A stretch of DNA of 64,000 bases from positions 225,128 through 289,127 of the forward strand of contig DLHO01000009.1 of NCBI GenBank assembly GCA_002483265.1. The letters run 5' to 3'. Position 1 is the stretch's first letter. Every line of letters begins with the position of its first letter. This DNA is from Flavobacteriales bacterium UBA7666 (lineage in GTDB: Bacteria > Bacteroidota > Bacteroidia > Flavobacteriales_D > Crocinitomicaceae). Below the pieces are notes generated by a model. It was not told the DNA's origin, did no database searches, and saw only the letters and a list, made by a program, of their open reading frames with translations. Both the position numbers and the translations under genes were made by a program. This document shows positions 1-7,744 of the stretch, one piece after another.

Positions 1-929
1 TAGGGCTGAATATTCAAATGTTGAATTCCACCTAAAACTACAGACATTGCTTCGGTTGTTTGACGCAATAAATTTGTGTAGGGGTCTTTCAAACTGATAT
101 TTAAAAAACTTGTGCGCGCTGTGATTGTAGCTGCCAACGAACAGGTGTGTTTTGGTGAATAAGCTGAGACAATTTGTGCCCAGCACGTTCTAAATGCTCT
201 GACCTTTGCTAATTCAAAGAAGTATTTACTTCCGATCCCAAATGTAAAATGGATGGCTGCGGCTGCTGTGTCACAGTCAATTCCTTTGTCCAATTGCTTC
301 ACCAAAAGCTCGTGACCTTCTGCCAATGCAATACTCAATTCCTGCCAGGTTGTTCCACCTGCTTGCTGCACCAAAGAAGCATCTATATGATACAATTTGA
401 GGTTTGGATTTTTATCCAGATACGCTTTCAGATTTGTCTTTAATAACTCATCATTGTCCGTGTATTCAATCAGAGCAGGAGCTTCTTTTACAAATACTAA
501 AAATTGATTGATCTGTTCGGTACTTTTTGCTCTGAAAGTAGTATGGATAAACGAAAGCCCAACTTCATTCAGGAGAATTGAAAAATCAATCGGATTTGTA
601 TCCACCGCTTCCAGTATCAGGTGATCTGTTCCCGCCATTAATGCGGTGATAATTTCCTGATTTGTTTCTTTCAGATCTGTAATTCGAAACGTTGTTGCGA
701 TCGTCCAATCATTGTTTTTGGATTGAATTCCACGTGTATAAGGAGCCAGTCCCGGATCAGAGAAATTACTTTTCTGATCTTCCCGATGGAAATAACTTGG
801 AAAGGTAATTTCTTCAACGCGATTGATTTTGTTTAATGTATCGATCGATTCACCCTTCAATTCCTTTTTCAGGATGGCGATCCATTCTTCTTTAGAACTT
901 GCCTGGAAGGATGAGAATAAGTCATTCAT
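1..929 (-). CDS. mutA: Methylmalonyl-CoA mutase small subunit, N-terminal part (runs off the left edge)
   Basis: An uninterrupted reading frame enters from the left edge and starts with ATG at 929, giving about 309 residues of the N-terminal part. The stop lies outside the window. Near the edge the protein reads TTEAMSVVLGGIQHLNI, which matches the substrate-barrel region of methylmalonyl-CoA mutases. The small subunit of the heterodimer is non-catalytic and partners with MutB, which binds cobalamin and interconverts methylmalonyl-CoA and succinyl-CoA in the cytoplasm. The EI24-like gene ends 11 nt upstream, so the two are probably cotranscribed. I identify the small rather than the large subunit from the divergent N-terminus; the missing C-terminus would decide. 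Confidence 0.85.
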   Translation of the reverse strand, partial: MNDLFSSFQASSKEEWIAILKKELKGESIDTLNKINRVEEITFPSYFHREDQKSNFSDPGLAPYTRGIQSKNNDWTIATTFRITDLKETNQEIITALMAGTDHLILEAVDTNPIDFSILLNEVGLSFIHTTFRAKSTEQINQFLVFVKEAPALIEYTDNDELLKTNLKAYLDKNPNLKLYHIDASLVQQAGGTTWQELSIALAEGHELLVKQLDKGIDCDTAAAAIHFTFGIGSKYFFELAKVRAFRTCWAQIVSAYSPKHTCSLAATITARTSFLNISLKDPYTNLLRQTTEAMSVVLGGIQHLNIQP

Positions 930-940
930 GTTTTATTCTT

Positions 941-1708
941 TTATGTATCTAATAGATCTTGATCTTTAACAGCAGGTGCGGGCGTAGGTTCAGCTTTTTT
1001 ATTCATCAGAATGTAAACAGCCGTTGAAAGCATGGCTGTTAAAACCGGAGCTGTAATGATCCCGATAGCCGGAATTTTGATCAATAAGGTAAAGATTCCT
1101 CCTGTAATCAGCATGTAACTCATTTTGGAGAATCCCATTCCCCAGCTTTTAAAGAAGTTTAAACCGTAGCGCTCCATACTGTAATCGTAAAAAGAGAACC
1201 CTACGAAAAAGGAAGCAATTAAAAAGAAGATGGTTTCTCCAAGAAAATCAGGGATAATTAATGAAAACAGCCACCAGATTCCGAGGAAAATATATTCCAT
1301 TAAAAGCGCACTAATAACGATTAGAATCATGCGAAGAAAATCGTTAAGCAGTCGGATGAAGTCGAATTTGTATTCTTTTCCAGTGAGGTAACTATCGAAT
1401 TTTTCAGAAAGAATGCAGTTGACCGGTGAAAGAACAACCAAAACTACAAACTTGTAGAACTCAGAAGTGATCAGATCAAAAATACCGAAAATACCATCTG
1501 CTGCCCACGAAACTGCTGATCCGACAAGTGGAATTGCATCCGTTACATTCGTAATGTTGTCATGAACGCGTTGTGCTTGCCACTGGAAGTAGAAATAAAT
1601 CAATCCAACGATAAGTCCGGGAACAAAAAACCACAAAAACTTTCCTTTCAGCAGAGTTTTTGCTACTTGTTCTATTCCTGTCCAGTGATTTTTAAAGGCT
1701 TGAACCAT
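941..1708 (-). CDS. EI24/CysZ-like integral membrane protein
   Basis: About 255 residues with four to five hydrophobic segments. A motif resembling LSPV followed by a soluble loop, and a FYDYSMER stretch, recall the EI24/CysZ superfamily (compare FxDYPLER in that family). The frame is open back to an ATG at 1726. However, a perfect TATATTTG promoter box lies at 1735-1728, ending one base before that ATG, so transcription would begin inside or after it. I therefore prefer the internal ATG at 1708 (MVQAFKNHW). CysZ transports sulfate, but these distant Bacteroidota members have no assigned substrate. It is followed after 11 nt by mutA. Confidence 0.7.
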   Translation of the reverse strand: MVQAFKNHWTGIEQVAKTLLKGKFLWFFVPGLIVGLIYFYFQWQAQRVHDNITNVTDAIPLVGSAVSWAADGIFGIFDLITSEFYKFVVLVVLSPVNCILSEKFDSYLTGKEYKFDFIRLLNDFLRMILIVISALLMEYIFLGIWWLFSLIIPDFLGETIFFLIASFFVGFSFYDYSMERYGLNFFKSWGMGFSKMSYMLITGGIFTLLIKIPAIGIITAPVLTAMLSTAVYILMNKKAEPTPAPAVKDQDLLDT

Positions 1709-1727
1709 GTGTTTGTTGTTTCGCATT

Positions 1728-1735
1728 CAAATATA
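1728..1735 (-). promoter_or_regulatory. Bacteroidota -7 promoter box before the EI24-like gene
   Basis: TATATTTG on the minus strand is a perfect match to TAnnTTTG. It sits so close to the upstream ATG (1726) that it argues for translation starting at 1708. No convincing TTTG -33 element was found at the usual distance. Confidence 0.5.
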
Positions 1736-1791
1736 CAAAGAAGTTTAGCCATAGAAATGGAGAATTTAAAATTGATAATTGAAAAAGATTA

Positions 1792-1864
1792 AGACTTTAG
1801 ATGAAAGACTGGAGACTTTAGACAGATTCCTGTCTTTAGTCTTGCGTCTCTGGTCTTAAAGTCT
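1792..1864. repeat. Long imperfect inverted repeat built of GACTTTAGA-like units
   Basis: Two arms of about 34 nt (1792-1825 and 1830-1864) are imperfect reverse complements around a 4-nt loop ATTC. Each arm repeats the theme AGACTTTAGA/AAGACT. It lies between the divergent EI24-like gene and the small secreted protein gene. It contains no ORF and could fold as a long hairpin in RNA or cruciform DNA. Confidence 0.6.
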
Positions 1865-1938
1865 AATTATTCAATATCTTTTGAACTTTTGTATATTGGC
1901 ATATAAATTGTAAATCTGTTTATCAAAATATAGAATTC

Positions 1939-2145
1939 ATGAAAAATCTAGTAATCATTATTATTGCAGTTATAGGAGTATCAGGTGCTTCATTTGGTCA
2001 AACTGAACCTACGACTAAACCGAATGTGGATGTAAAACCACAATATCTGAAAACTGAAAAAGGAGCTGTTAAAAAGAAATCGGCTGCTGCAAAGAAGGAA
2101 GTTCCAGCGAAGAAAGAAACTCCAGCGAAGAAAATAGTAAACTAA
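1939..2145 (+). CDS. Small secreted Lys/Ala-rich protein
   Basis: 68 residues with a clear signal peptide (hydrophobic LVIIIIAVIGVSGASFG, cleavage near residue 21). The short mature part is rich in lysine and alanine and ends in near-repeats of (V/T)PAKKE. The highly basic, low-complexity tail suggests a small periplasmic or exported polycation, but no function is recognised. It stands alone and is followed within 6 nt by a strong bidirectional terminator, which supports it being a real transcript unit. Confidence 0.6.
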   Translation: MKNLVIIIIAVIGVSGASFGQTEPTTKPNVDVKPQYLKTEKGAVKKKSAAAKKEVPAKKETPAKKIVN

Positions 2146-2150
2146 AAATA

Positions 2151-2180
2151 AAAGCCCTGACGATAGAATGTCAGGGCTTT
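2151..2180. terminator. Bidirectional intrinsic terminator
   Basis: A perfect 10-bp stem AAAGCCCTGA / TCAGGGCTTT with a 10-nt loop lies between the convergent small secreted protein gene and the DUF1569 gene. A and T tracts flank both sides. The same 10-bp stem recurs at 19712-19740. Confidence 0.85.
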
Positions 2181-2187
2181 TTAATTT

Positions 2188-2637
2188 CTATAGTATCCCG
2201 AATTGGGTGAAATGATGTGTCAGGTGTTTTTTATTTAAGAGATCCCATTGTTCGGAATCCAATGGTCCGTAGTAGGCATGAACCGTTTTTAATTCCGGAT
2301 TCTGCGCGAACAATTCCTGAAATTCCAGGTAAACATCTACAAATTCATCAATTGCCAATTCCAGTTCTTCATGGCGCAATGGTGTACCCTCTTTTGCAAA
2401 AGGAACTTCCATGTTTTGGGCCATTGGCTTATCTGAATACAAAAAAGCAACCATCCGTTCCACTTTGTCTTCCGGAATGATTAATTCTTGCGGATTTTCA
2501 CCCGTTGCAATGCGAAGTGTATCTGTTAAATGTTCGACCATTCGTTGTGCAGACATTTTTCCCCATATCGGTTTCTTGTCGGCTGTCAATTTATTCAAAT
2601 GCGTAAGCACAGTTTCTAAATCTGTTTCGATAAACAT
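2188..2637 (-). CDS. DUF1569 / DinB-like protein
   Basis: 149 residues. The sequence resembles DUF1569 members of the DinB four-helix-bundle superfamily: a conserved MSAQRMVEHLTDTLRIA helix near residues 28-44 and a C-terminal HLTHHFTQFGIL motif. DinB-like proteins often carry a three-His metal site, and H36 with the C-terminal histidines could supply it; this is inference. It is the last gene of a minus-strand operon, starting 2 nt after the lipid kinase stop. Cytoplasmic, substrate unknown. Confidence 0.7.
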   Translation of the reverse strand: MFIETDLETVLTHLNKLTADKKPIWGKMSAQRMVEHLTDTLRIATGENPQELIIPEDKVERMVAFLYSDKPMAQNMEVPFAKEGTPLRHEELELAIDEFVDVYLEFQELFAQNPELKTVHAYYGPLDSEQWDLLNKKHLTHHFTQFGIL

Positions 2638-2639
2638 GT

Positions 2640-3554
2640 TTATTCTGTTTTAAGTTTCAAATTTACGAATTCCAAGTATGCTTTTCCGCAAAGTACTGAA
2701 AGACTTGAAGGAACGATCTCTAAATTAATTTCCTTTCTCACTTCAAAAGGTTCTCCATCATAATGAGCGAGTGGAACCTCTAAAATAATGCGCGCTTTTT
2801 GAAATGGAATGATCCGAATATATCTGGAGCCTTCAATTCGTTTAAAGAAAAACCGACTGATTACTCCCATTGTTCTCCACCAGGAGAATTTACTTAAAAG
2901 CACTAATTCCATCTGTCCGTCAATGACATTGGACTTGGGTGAAATACAAAACCCGTTTCCAAACTCGGAAGAGTTGGCAATGGAGCAAAGCAAAAAATTG
3001 CCTTTGATCTGCTGATCGGGCAGGGAAATTTTCATCTTGGGAGGCTTGTAAGAGAAATACTCTTCGTAAACCAATTGAGTATAGCCCCAAAAACCGCGGA
3101 TATGGTATTCGTCAAAACGTTTGGCAATAAAGGCATCAAATCCATAACCGCCAACTCCCAGAAAAGGTTTGTCATTTGCCAAACCGGTATCCATTCGGAT
3201 GCTATTCAGTTCATTGATATTTTGAATGGCTTGCGGAGTTTTTAAAGGGATTTTTAAATGGCGTGCCAATCCGTTTCCGGATCCGGTAGGGATAATTGCC
3301 AGATGACATTTTGTCCCGATCAATGCTGTTCCTACTTCGTGTACAGATCCATCACCGCCAACAGCGCAAACAATATCGATTCCTTCTTGTGCAGATTCTT
3401 CTGCAATGGATTTGGCGTGTTGTTTATATTGCGTAATTGCGATATCATACTCAAACAGGTCATGATTCAAGTGCTCCTCGATCATTTGAGGAACCTTGGC
3501 CTTCTTGACCCCACCCGAAATGGGATTGATTATGAATCGAATGCGCTTTTTCAT
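2640..3554 (-). CDS. Diacylglycerol/lipid kinase family protein
   Basis: 304 residues, the usual length for the DAGK_cat (YegS/DgkB/BmrU) family. Visible motifs are the N-terminal NPISGG, the nucleotide-binding GGDGS (residues 66-70) and PTGSGNGLARHL (89-100), and a C-terminal AHYDGEPFEV segment. The family phosphorylates diacylglycerol or related lipids at the inner face of the membrane with ATP. Its start overlaps the stop of the LTA-synthase-like gene by 4 nt. That coupling fits recycling of diacylglycerol released when the neighbour transfers a phosphoglycerol-type head group, although that pathway is not proven here. Confidence 0.85.
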   Translation of the reverse strand: MKKRIRFIINPISGGVKKAKVPQMIEEHLNHDLFEYDIAITQYKQHAKSIAEESAQEGIDIVCAVGGDGSVHEVGTALIGTKCHLAIIPTGSGNGLARHLKIPLKTPQAIQNINELNSIRMDTGLANDKPFLGVGGYGFDAFIAKRFDEYHIRGFWGYTQLVYEEYFSYKPPKMKISLPDQQIKGNFLLCSIANSSEFGNGFCISPKSNVIDGQMELVLLSKFSWWRTMGVISRFFFKRIEGSRYIRIIPFQKARIILEVPLAHYDGEPFEVRKEINLEIVPSSLSVLCGKAYLEFVNLKLKTE

Positions 3555-5449
3555 CGAACAATCGTCTGATTATGGATTAAATCGTGATTATATCTCTGAA
3601 TAATGGCCTTCAAACGTCTTGCCATCTTTTCTGCCTCTGCTTTTTTGGCAGGTAATAAGTCTTTCGGATTTTTGGTGCGAATGGTGAAATCGAACAAACT
3701 CGTTATTTTATCATTGGAATAAACCAGTAGTTTATTTCCCTGAAAGTAATAGTATGCACCTTCCAAATAAGTTACTGCTTCCCTTGGTTCTTTGGAGAAA
3801 TAGCTGTTTCCGATGCTGTAATAATCCGTTTTAATATTGACCAAATCCAAAACAGTAGGCATAATATCGATTTGCTGGAAGATAGTCTTTTCTCTTTTAC
3901 GAGGCAGCTTTCCGCTCGGATCATAAAATGCAATCGGGATGCGGTACATTTCTGTTCGCTGATTGTAAATCTCACTATTACTTGAAGGTGTATGATCTGC
4001 AACAATGACGAAGAGTGTTTTCTTAAACCACGGTTCTTTTTCAGCCTGTTCAAAGAATTTGCGCAAACTGATATCGCCGTAATGAATGCTTTTGCAAATC
4101 GGATGAGGTCCTTTTTTTACGATGGAACGCCATTCTTCCGGAACAAAATAAGGGTGGTGAGAGGAAAGGGTAAATAGATTTGCCATAAACGGCGCTTTCA
4201 TTTTAGTAAGCTGTCTTGCTGTCCAGGGATTGAAGTATTCATCCAGAATTCCCCATGTTTTATCAAAATGCTTGTCGTTGTTGTACTCGAAGCGACCAAT
4301 GTATTCTTCATAGCCCAATTGAGAAGCAAAACTGTTGAAACGCATAGATCCGTTAGTAGCTCCGTGATAGAATGCGGTGCTGTAACCATGTTTTGTGAGG
4401 ATATTTGGTAAACTCTGAACCTGATTGTTGCAATATGCGGAGGAGATATACGGATTGTCCATTAGGGTAGGAATGGATGCAGAGATGGTTGGAACGGCCT
4501 CAATGGATTTTTTTCCGTTGGAAATTCCATATTCAAAATACCAGCTCTTATCCAAAAGCGAATCCAAAAATGGGGTGTATGAAACACTGTTGTTGAATTG
4601 TCCCACCCATTCATTCCCGAAGCTTTCGAGCATGATGATCATGACATTGGTGCCATCCGGCAGAATGTGCTGTGGGTTGCTTGTTCTTTTCGGGTTGAAG
4701 AGTTTGTCCAGCTCCTTTTCAGAATAGTAATGTTGTTCCACCAAATCGTCTTTCCCTATGGATTTCAATAGGGTAAAAGCAGAATTCAGAACCAGTGCCG
4801 AATTTTCAGGCTGAGTATACAAAGTAGCGTCAATGGATGAAATTGGTCTCAGACCAAATCCGCCTCTTCCGATCAAAATGAAAAGTGGAACTACAATGAA
4901 AAATACGATGATCTCTTTACGTAAATTGCTCTTAGCAGTGTTCTTTAATTTCCGGATGCCGGTGCGTTTATAATAGCGCGCCAATAGCCAGGTTCCGATT
5001 ATAAAGATCAGGATGAGCATCCAGTAATCCGAAATGAAGCTTGTGAGGAGTTGACCAATATCATTTCCGGCAGATACGATTACAAATAAATCTGCAGTGG
5101 AGCGTTTCAAGGTAAAATTGTAGTAAGCAGTATCCATCAAATTCAAGGCAACGATCAACAAAGTTGGAATGAAGAAAGTGACTACCTGCAAGATGCGAAT
5201 GATCCAATTATGCTGCCATTTTTCGGGAAGTAAACTGAAAACAATGAAAGGCATAAGCAGCAAACCTACTGTCGATAAATCGAACCAGATGCCCGCAAGC
5301 CAATCCGTGAAATGTATGTGTGCAAAGGAATCCAGGTTGAAAAAGTAGAATACAATTCGCGTAATGGTCATCAATAACAAGATAAGCGCAATCCGAAGCA
5401 ATAGGCTTTTCAGGGTTATCGGAAGCGCATTACACAGTTTTTTCAACAT
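3551..5449 (-). CDS. LTA-synthase-family membrane sulfatase/phosphotransferase
   Basis: 632 residues: five N-terminal membrane segments (about 15-35, 58-75, 85-105, 142-158, 180-195) and an extracytoplasmic alkaline-phosphatase-fold domain. Candidate metal/catalytic residues are E275 in MLESFGNEW, S315 or a nearby hydroxyl residue in NGKKSIEAVP as nucleophile, and D485-H486 in VIVADHTPSS. LtaS-type enzymes use threonine as nucleophile; the residue at the matching place here is not certain. The family moves phosphoglycerol or phosphoethanolamine groups onto envelope glycans or lipids. It is first in an operon with a lipid kinase and DUF1569. A TATTTTTG box ends 4 nt before the ATG, which suggests a leaderless mRNA. 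Confidence 0.8.
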   Translation of the reverse strand: MLKKLCNALPITLKSLLLRIALILLLMTITRIVFYFFNLDSFAHIHFTDWLAGIWFDLSTVGLLLMPFIVFSLLPEKWQHNWIIRILQVVTFFIPTLLIVALNLMDTAYYNFTLKRSTADLFVIVSAGNDIGQLLTSFISDYWMLILIFIIGTWLLARYYKRTGIRKLKNTAKSNLRKEIIVFFIVVPLFILIGRGGFGLRPISSIDATLYTQPENSALVLNSAFTLLKSIGKDDLVEQHYYSEKELDKLFNPKRTSNPQHILPDGTNVMIIMLESFGNEWVGQFNNSVSYTPFLDSLLDKSWYFEYGISNGKKSIEAVPTISASIPTLMDNPYISSAYCNNQVQSLPNILTKHGYSTAFYHGATNGSMRFNSFASQLGYEEYIGRFEYNNDKHFDKTWGILDEYFNPWTARQLTKMKAPFMANLFTLSSHHPYFVPEEWRSIVKKGPHPICKSIHYGDISLRKFFEQAEKEPWFKKTLFVIVADHTPSSNSEIYNQRTEMYRIPIAFYDPSGKLPRKREKTIFQQIDIMPTVLDLVNIKTDYYSIGNSYFSKEPREAVTYLEGAYYYFQGNKLLVYSNDKITSLFDFTIRTKNPKDLLPAKKAEAEKMARRLKAIIQRYNHDLIHNQTIVR

Positions 5450-5453
5450 TGTA

Positions 5454-5461
5454 CAAAAATA
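5454..5461 (-). promoter_or_regulatory. -7 box TATTTTTG 4 nt before the LTA-synthase-like start
   Basis: Perfect TAnnTTTG on the minus strand, separated from the ATG at 5449 by exactly four bases. This places the predicted +1 at or next to the A of the start codon. Confidence 0.55.
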
Positions 5462-5518
5462 AGGAACCTTTTTGAGGTAGGTGTTGTGTTTATGTTACTT
5501 AAAATTAGATAGAATTTT

Positions 5519-5548
5519 CCTACTTTTTTCCGCGGCAAAAAAAGTAGG
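5519..5548. repeat. Palindrome CCTACTTTTTT-CCGCGG-AAAAAAAGTAGG
   Basis: Arms CCTACTTTTTT and AAAAAAAGTAGG flank a self-complementary CCGCGG core. The element is directly followed by GCAAAAATGCC, another short palindrome. Similar AAAAAGTAGG repeats occur between genes in other Bacteroidota, from memory. Confidence 0.6.
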
Positions 5549-5584
5549 CAAAAATGCCGTTATCCCAATTGCAGATTTCAAGCA

Positions 5585-5673
5585 GCCTTTCATTTCGGGT
5601 CGATTCACGAAAAGAAGGGATCAGGATCCCAAATGACAAGCACTTTCCGGAATCGATTTCCGAAATGAAAGGC
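5585..5673. repeat. Long nested inverted repeat
   Basis: The outer arms GCCTTTCATTTCGG (5585-5598) and CCGAAATGAAAGGC (5660-5673) are perfect reverse complements over 14 bp. Inner arms TCGATTC (5600-5606) / GAATCGA (5650-5656) continue the pairing. An innermost GGGAT/ATCCC hairpin (5617-5630) closes it. No ORF is associated. Confidence 0.7.
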
Positions 5674-5861
5674 CTTTTTCTTCGATACATTATCTAGTGA
5701 GTTTGTTGACGATTTCTGTATCAAGCTTTAGACTTGGGAGAGGCAATTGGGTGTTTTAAATCACAGGAATTCAACTATCTGAAACTGGAAATACCCTCCA
5801 GAAGGTATTTTCGAAACTATCGTACTCAAAAGTGGGTAGGAACCAAGTTTTTCAAAGTTCC

Positions 5862-5869
5862 TATCTTTG
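5862..5869 (+). promoter_or_regulatory. -7 box TATCTTTG 4 nt before the ChaN-like start
   Basis: Perfect TAnnTTTG followed by GCGG and the ATG at 5874. It supports the ATG at 5874 over any upstream start, because the upstream ATG/GTG codons would lie outside the transcript. Confidence 0.55.
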
Positions 5870-5873
5870 GCGG

Positions 5874-6731
5874 ATGAAATATCTTGTATTCTGTCTATTG
5901 ATCTGTTCCGGTTCCTATGCCCAGGATCTGGAAGCATTTCGCATTTTTGATTCCAAAGGGAAGGAGGTTTCCTTCCAAAAAATGATGACCAAAGTTTCAC
6001 AGAATCAGGTGGTTTTGTTTGGAGAATTTCACGACAATCCGATTTCTCACTGGCTGGAATTGACGGTATTGATGGAATTGAATCAAAAAACAACCGGTTC
6101 TAAACTCGCTGTAGGTTTTGAAATGTTTGAATTACATCAGGTAAAAGCGCTGAACGATTATATCGCTAACAAATCCTACAAGGCATTGAAAGATTCAACG
6201 GAATTGTGGACGAATTTCAAAACGGATTACAAACCGATTTTGGATTCTGCGATTGCCAAAGGAAATATTCCTTTTGCTGCAAACGTGACCCGCAAATATG
6301 CCGGTTTGGTATTCAAGAAAGGATTAGTTGCTTTGGATACACTTCCGGAAGCACAGAAAAAACTGATGGCTCCACTACCTTTTCCTTTTGATTCGACATT
6401 GACACAGTACGTGGAATTGATTGAAATGGGAAAAGAAATGCACGCTTCGGGGATAAATTTTGCCTATGCGCAAGCAATTAAGGACGCAACAATGGCCTAT
6501 TCTATTGCACAGCATGTGAAAAAAGGGGAGATGGTTTACTTCCTAAACGGGGCTTTCCATTCGGATTTCCATCAGGGAATTATGTGGTATGTGGAAAAAT
6601 ATGCTGCAGGAACCAAGGTTGGTACGATCACAACGGTTTCACAAAAAGATGTTCGGAAACTACAGAAAGAGCATTTGAATCGTGCTGACTTTATTGTGGT
6701 GGTGAATGAAACGATGCTTTCCACCCACTAA
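5874..6731 (+). CDS. ChaN-family (haem/iron-related) secreted protein
   Basis: 285 residues from the ATG at 5874, which begins a signal peptide (MKYLVFCLLICSGSYAQ). The start of the mature domain reads QVVLFGEFHDNPISHWLE, the GExHDN...H signature of ChaN/Tiki-like proteins. Later come GFEMFE and a C-terminal NGAFHSDFHQGI with conserved histidines. Characterised ChaN homologues bind haem at the outer membrane; whether this one does is inference. The frame can be extended upstream to 5832, but the promoter box and signal peptide both favour 5874. It is monocistronic. Confidence 0.75.
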   Translation: MKYLVFCLLICSGSYAQDLEAFRIFDSKGKEVSFQKMMTKVSQNQVVLFGEFHDNPISHWLELTVLMELNQKTTGSKLAVGFEMFELHQVKALNDYIANKSYKALKDSTELWTNFKTDYKPILDSAIAKGNIPFAANVTRKYAGLVFKKGLVALDTLPEAQKKLMAPLPFPFDSTLTQYVELIEMGKEMHASGINFAYAQAIKDATMAYSIAQHVKKGEMVYFLNGAFHSDFHQGIMWYVEKYAAGTKVGTITTVSQKDVRKLQKEHLNRADFIVVVNETMLSTH

Positions 6732-6732
6732 T

Positions 6733-6827
6733 TGAAAATTGAAAATGGACAATTGAAAAGGTTTTTTCAGCTTCGGCTGACTTAATTTACCTTTCTTGTC
6801 AATTATCAATTCTACATTCTCAATTAA
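6733..6827. repeat. AATTGAAAAT-type inverted repeat with central UUCG hairpin
   Basis: The left arm (about 6733-6762) and right arm (about 6793-6827) are imperfect reverse complements composed of AATTGAAAAT-like units. Between them TCAGC-TTCG-GCTGA (6767-6780) forms a tight hairpin with a UUCG tetraloop. The element sits between convergent genes. Related elements occur at 40371-40481 and 53495-53621, and a more distant one at 63030-63112. Confidence 0.6.
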
Positions 6828-6829
6828 AA

Positions 6830-7159
6830 TTACTTCTCGTTGGTTTTCTTCAGGAGTTCATTGTAATCCTCCAGCAACTTCAGGTACTTGTTTTTCCAGT
6901 ATTCCTTTGTTTGGTTGTTGTATGGATTTTCAGGATCTGCAACGGAATTGGTATTGATGGCTCCCAATTCTTTAATCTCGTCGGAGAAATTGTGGTGAAT
7001 GATATTCCCGATAGACATGATTGTTTCCAGATCAATCTGGGTATTGTCAAACATCAGGTACATCCATCTTCTGCTCTTACCCAGTTTTTTGGCAATAGCA
7101 CTAATTGGGTATCCGCTTTGTCGGATCGCTCGTTCTACTATTTCGCCACGGTGTTGCAT
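6830..7159 (-). CDS. Small HTH DNA-binding protein, tandem paralogue 2
   Basis: 110 residues from the ATG giving MQHRGEIVERAIRQSG; a longer frame to 7201 exists, but the paralogue begins at the same MQHRGE. Residues about 5-50 form a Cro/XRE-like helix-turn-helix (YPISAIAKKLGKSRRWMYLM). The C-terminal half is charged and likely coiled coil (TKEYWKNKYLKLLEDYNELL). It is closely similar to the gene immediately upstream (7332-7667). A perfect palindrome TTTACTCG-AA-CGAGTAAA lies 14 nt before the ATG and may be an autoregulatory operator. Function unknown; a small repressor-like transcription factor is the simplest reading. Confidence 0.65.
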   Translation of the reverse strand: MQHRGEIVERAIRQSGYPISAIAKKLGKSRRWMYLMFDNTQIDLETIMSIGNIIHHNFSDEIKELGAINTNSVADPENPYNNQTKEYWKNKYLKLLEDYNELLKKTNEK

Positions 7160-7172
7160 AGTGACAAAAATC

Positions 7173-7190
7173 TTTACTCGAACGAGTAAA
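7173..7190 (-). promoter_or_regulatory. Candidate operator palindrome of HTH gene 2
   Basis: Perfect 8-bp arms TTTACTCG / CGAGTAAA around AA, 14 nt upstream of the ATG at 7159 and overlapping the expected promoter. A degenerate version lies at the same distance before the paralogue. Confidence 0.5.
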
Positions 7191-7331
7191 TTAGTAACCA
7201 CAAAATGCGCGTTTACGGGAAATGTGATGCAAATATGTGTATTGCTGCTAGTTCTTTAAAATACACACTTGTGAGTCGAGAGTGAGAAGGGTGCTTCAGT
7301 CACCTTTTGATGAACTTTCTGAGATTTGAAT

Positions 7332-7667
7332 CTAATCTTTTTCAGGGTTGTTCCGTTTCAATAATTCGTTGTAGTTCTCGAGTAGTTTCAGGTATTTATT
7401 CTTCCAGTATTCTTTGGTTTGTTTGTTGTAGCCTGATTCCGGTTCGGAAAAGGAATGGGTGTTGATTTGGTTCAATTCCTTGATTTCATTAGAGAAATCG
7501 TGGTGAATGATCTTCCCGATCGAAATAATTGATTCGAGATCTACCTGGGAGTTGTCAAACATCAGGTACATCCACCTTCTGCTCTTACCCAGTTTTCGGG
7601 CAATCTCGCTAATGGGATACCCACTTTGCCGGATTGCTCTTTCCACAATTTCACCACGATGTTGCAT
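7332..7667 (-). CDS. Small HTH DNA-binding protein, tandem paralogue 1
   Basis: 111 residues, MQHRGEIVERAIRQSG at the N-terminus, HTH segment YPISEIARKLGKSRRWMYLM, then a linker (INTHSFSEPESGYNKQ) and a charged C-terminal helix. It differs from the downstream copy mainly in the linker and C-terminus, as expected after a tandem duplication. An imperfect palindrome with arms TTACT/AGTAA (7682-7686/7693-7697) lies 14 nt before its start, exactly where the downstream copy has a perfect palindrome. It is divergent from the peptide cluster that begins at about 7737, so it could act on that cluster's promoter; this is speculation from position. Confidence 0.65.
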   Translation of the reverse strand: MQHRGEIVERAIRQSGYPISEIARKLGKSRRWMYLMFDNSQVDLESIISIGKIIHHDFSNEIKELNQINTHSFSEPESGYNKQTKEYWKNKYLKLLENYNELLKRNNPEKD

Positions 7668-7680
7668 AATGACAAAATTG

Positions 7681-7698
7681 TTTACTTATTTGAGTAAT
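7681..7698 (-). promoter_or_regulatory. Candidate operator palindrome of HTH gene 1
   Basis: TTTACTTATTTGAGTAAT is an imperfect palindrome aligned in position with 7173-7190 of the downstream paralogue. It lies in the shared divergent region with the peptide cluster. Confidence 0.4.
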
Positions 7699-7736
7699 AA
7701 AATTACCACAAAATATACACAATTGAGAAATAATTA

Positions 7737-7744
7737 TAATTTTG
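7737..7744 (+). promoter_or_regulatory. Candidate -7 promoter box of the peptide cluster
   Basis: TAATTTTG is a perfect TAnnTTTG on the plus strand. It is the only perfect match seen between the HTH gene and the precursor at 8118. If used, it gives an untranslated leader of about 370 nt. The -33 element is weak. Confidence 0.4.

Larger units (their letters stand above)
5450..5873. other. Intergenic region with palindromes and two divergent promoters
   Basis: This 424-nt stretch separates the divergent LTA-synthase-like and ChaN-like genes. It holds two palindromic elements (5519-5548 and 5585-5673, listed separately) and the promoter boxes for both flanking genes. I see no credible coding region in it. 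Confidence 0.6.

Noticed and set aside
1..929. Treating the mutase gene as a truncated pseudogene
   Set aside because: The frame is open to the left edge; it is cut by the window, not by a stop.
1792..1864. CRISPR-like repeats
   Set aside because: Units are short, imperfect and inverted with no spacers of regular length.
5761..6093. Minus-strand 110-residue frame overlapping the ChaN-like gene
   Set aside because: It is antisense to a well supported signal-peptide-bearing gene and has no recognisable domain.
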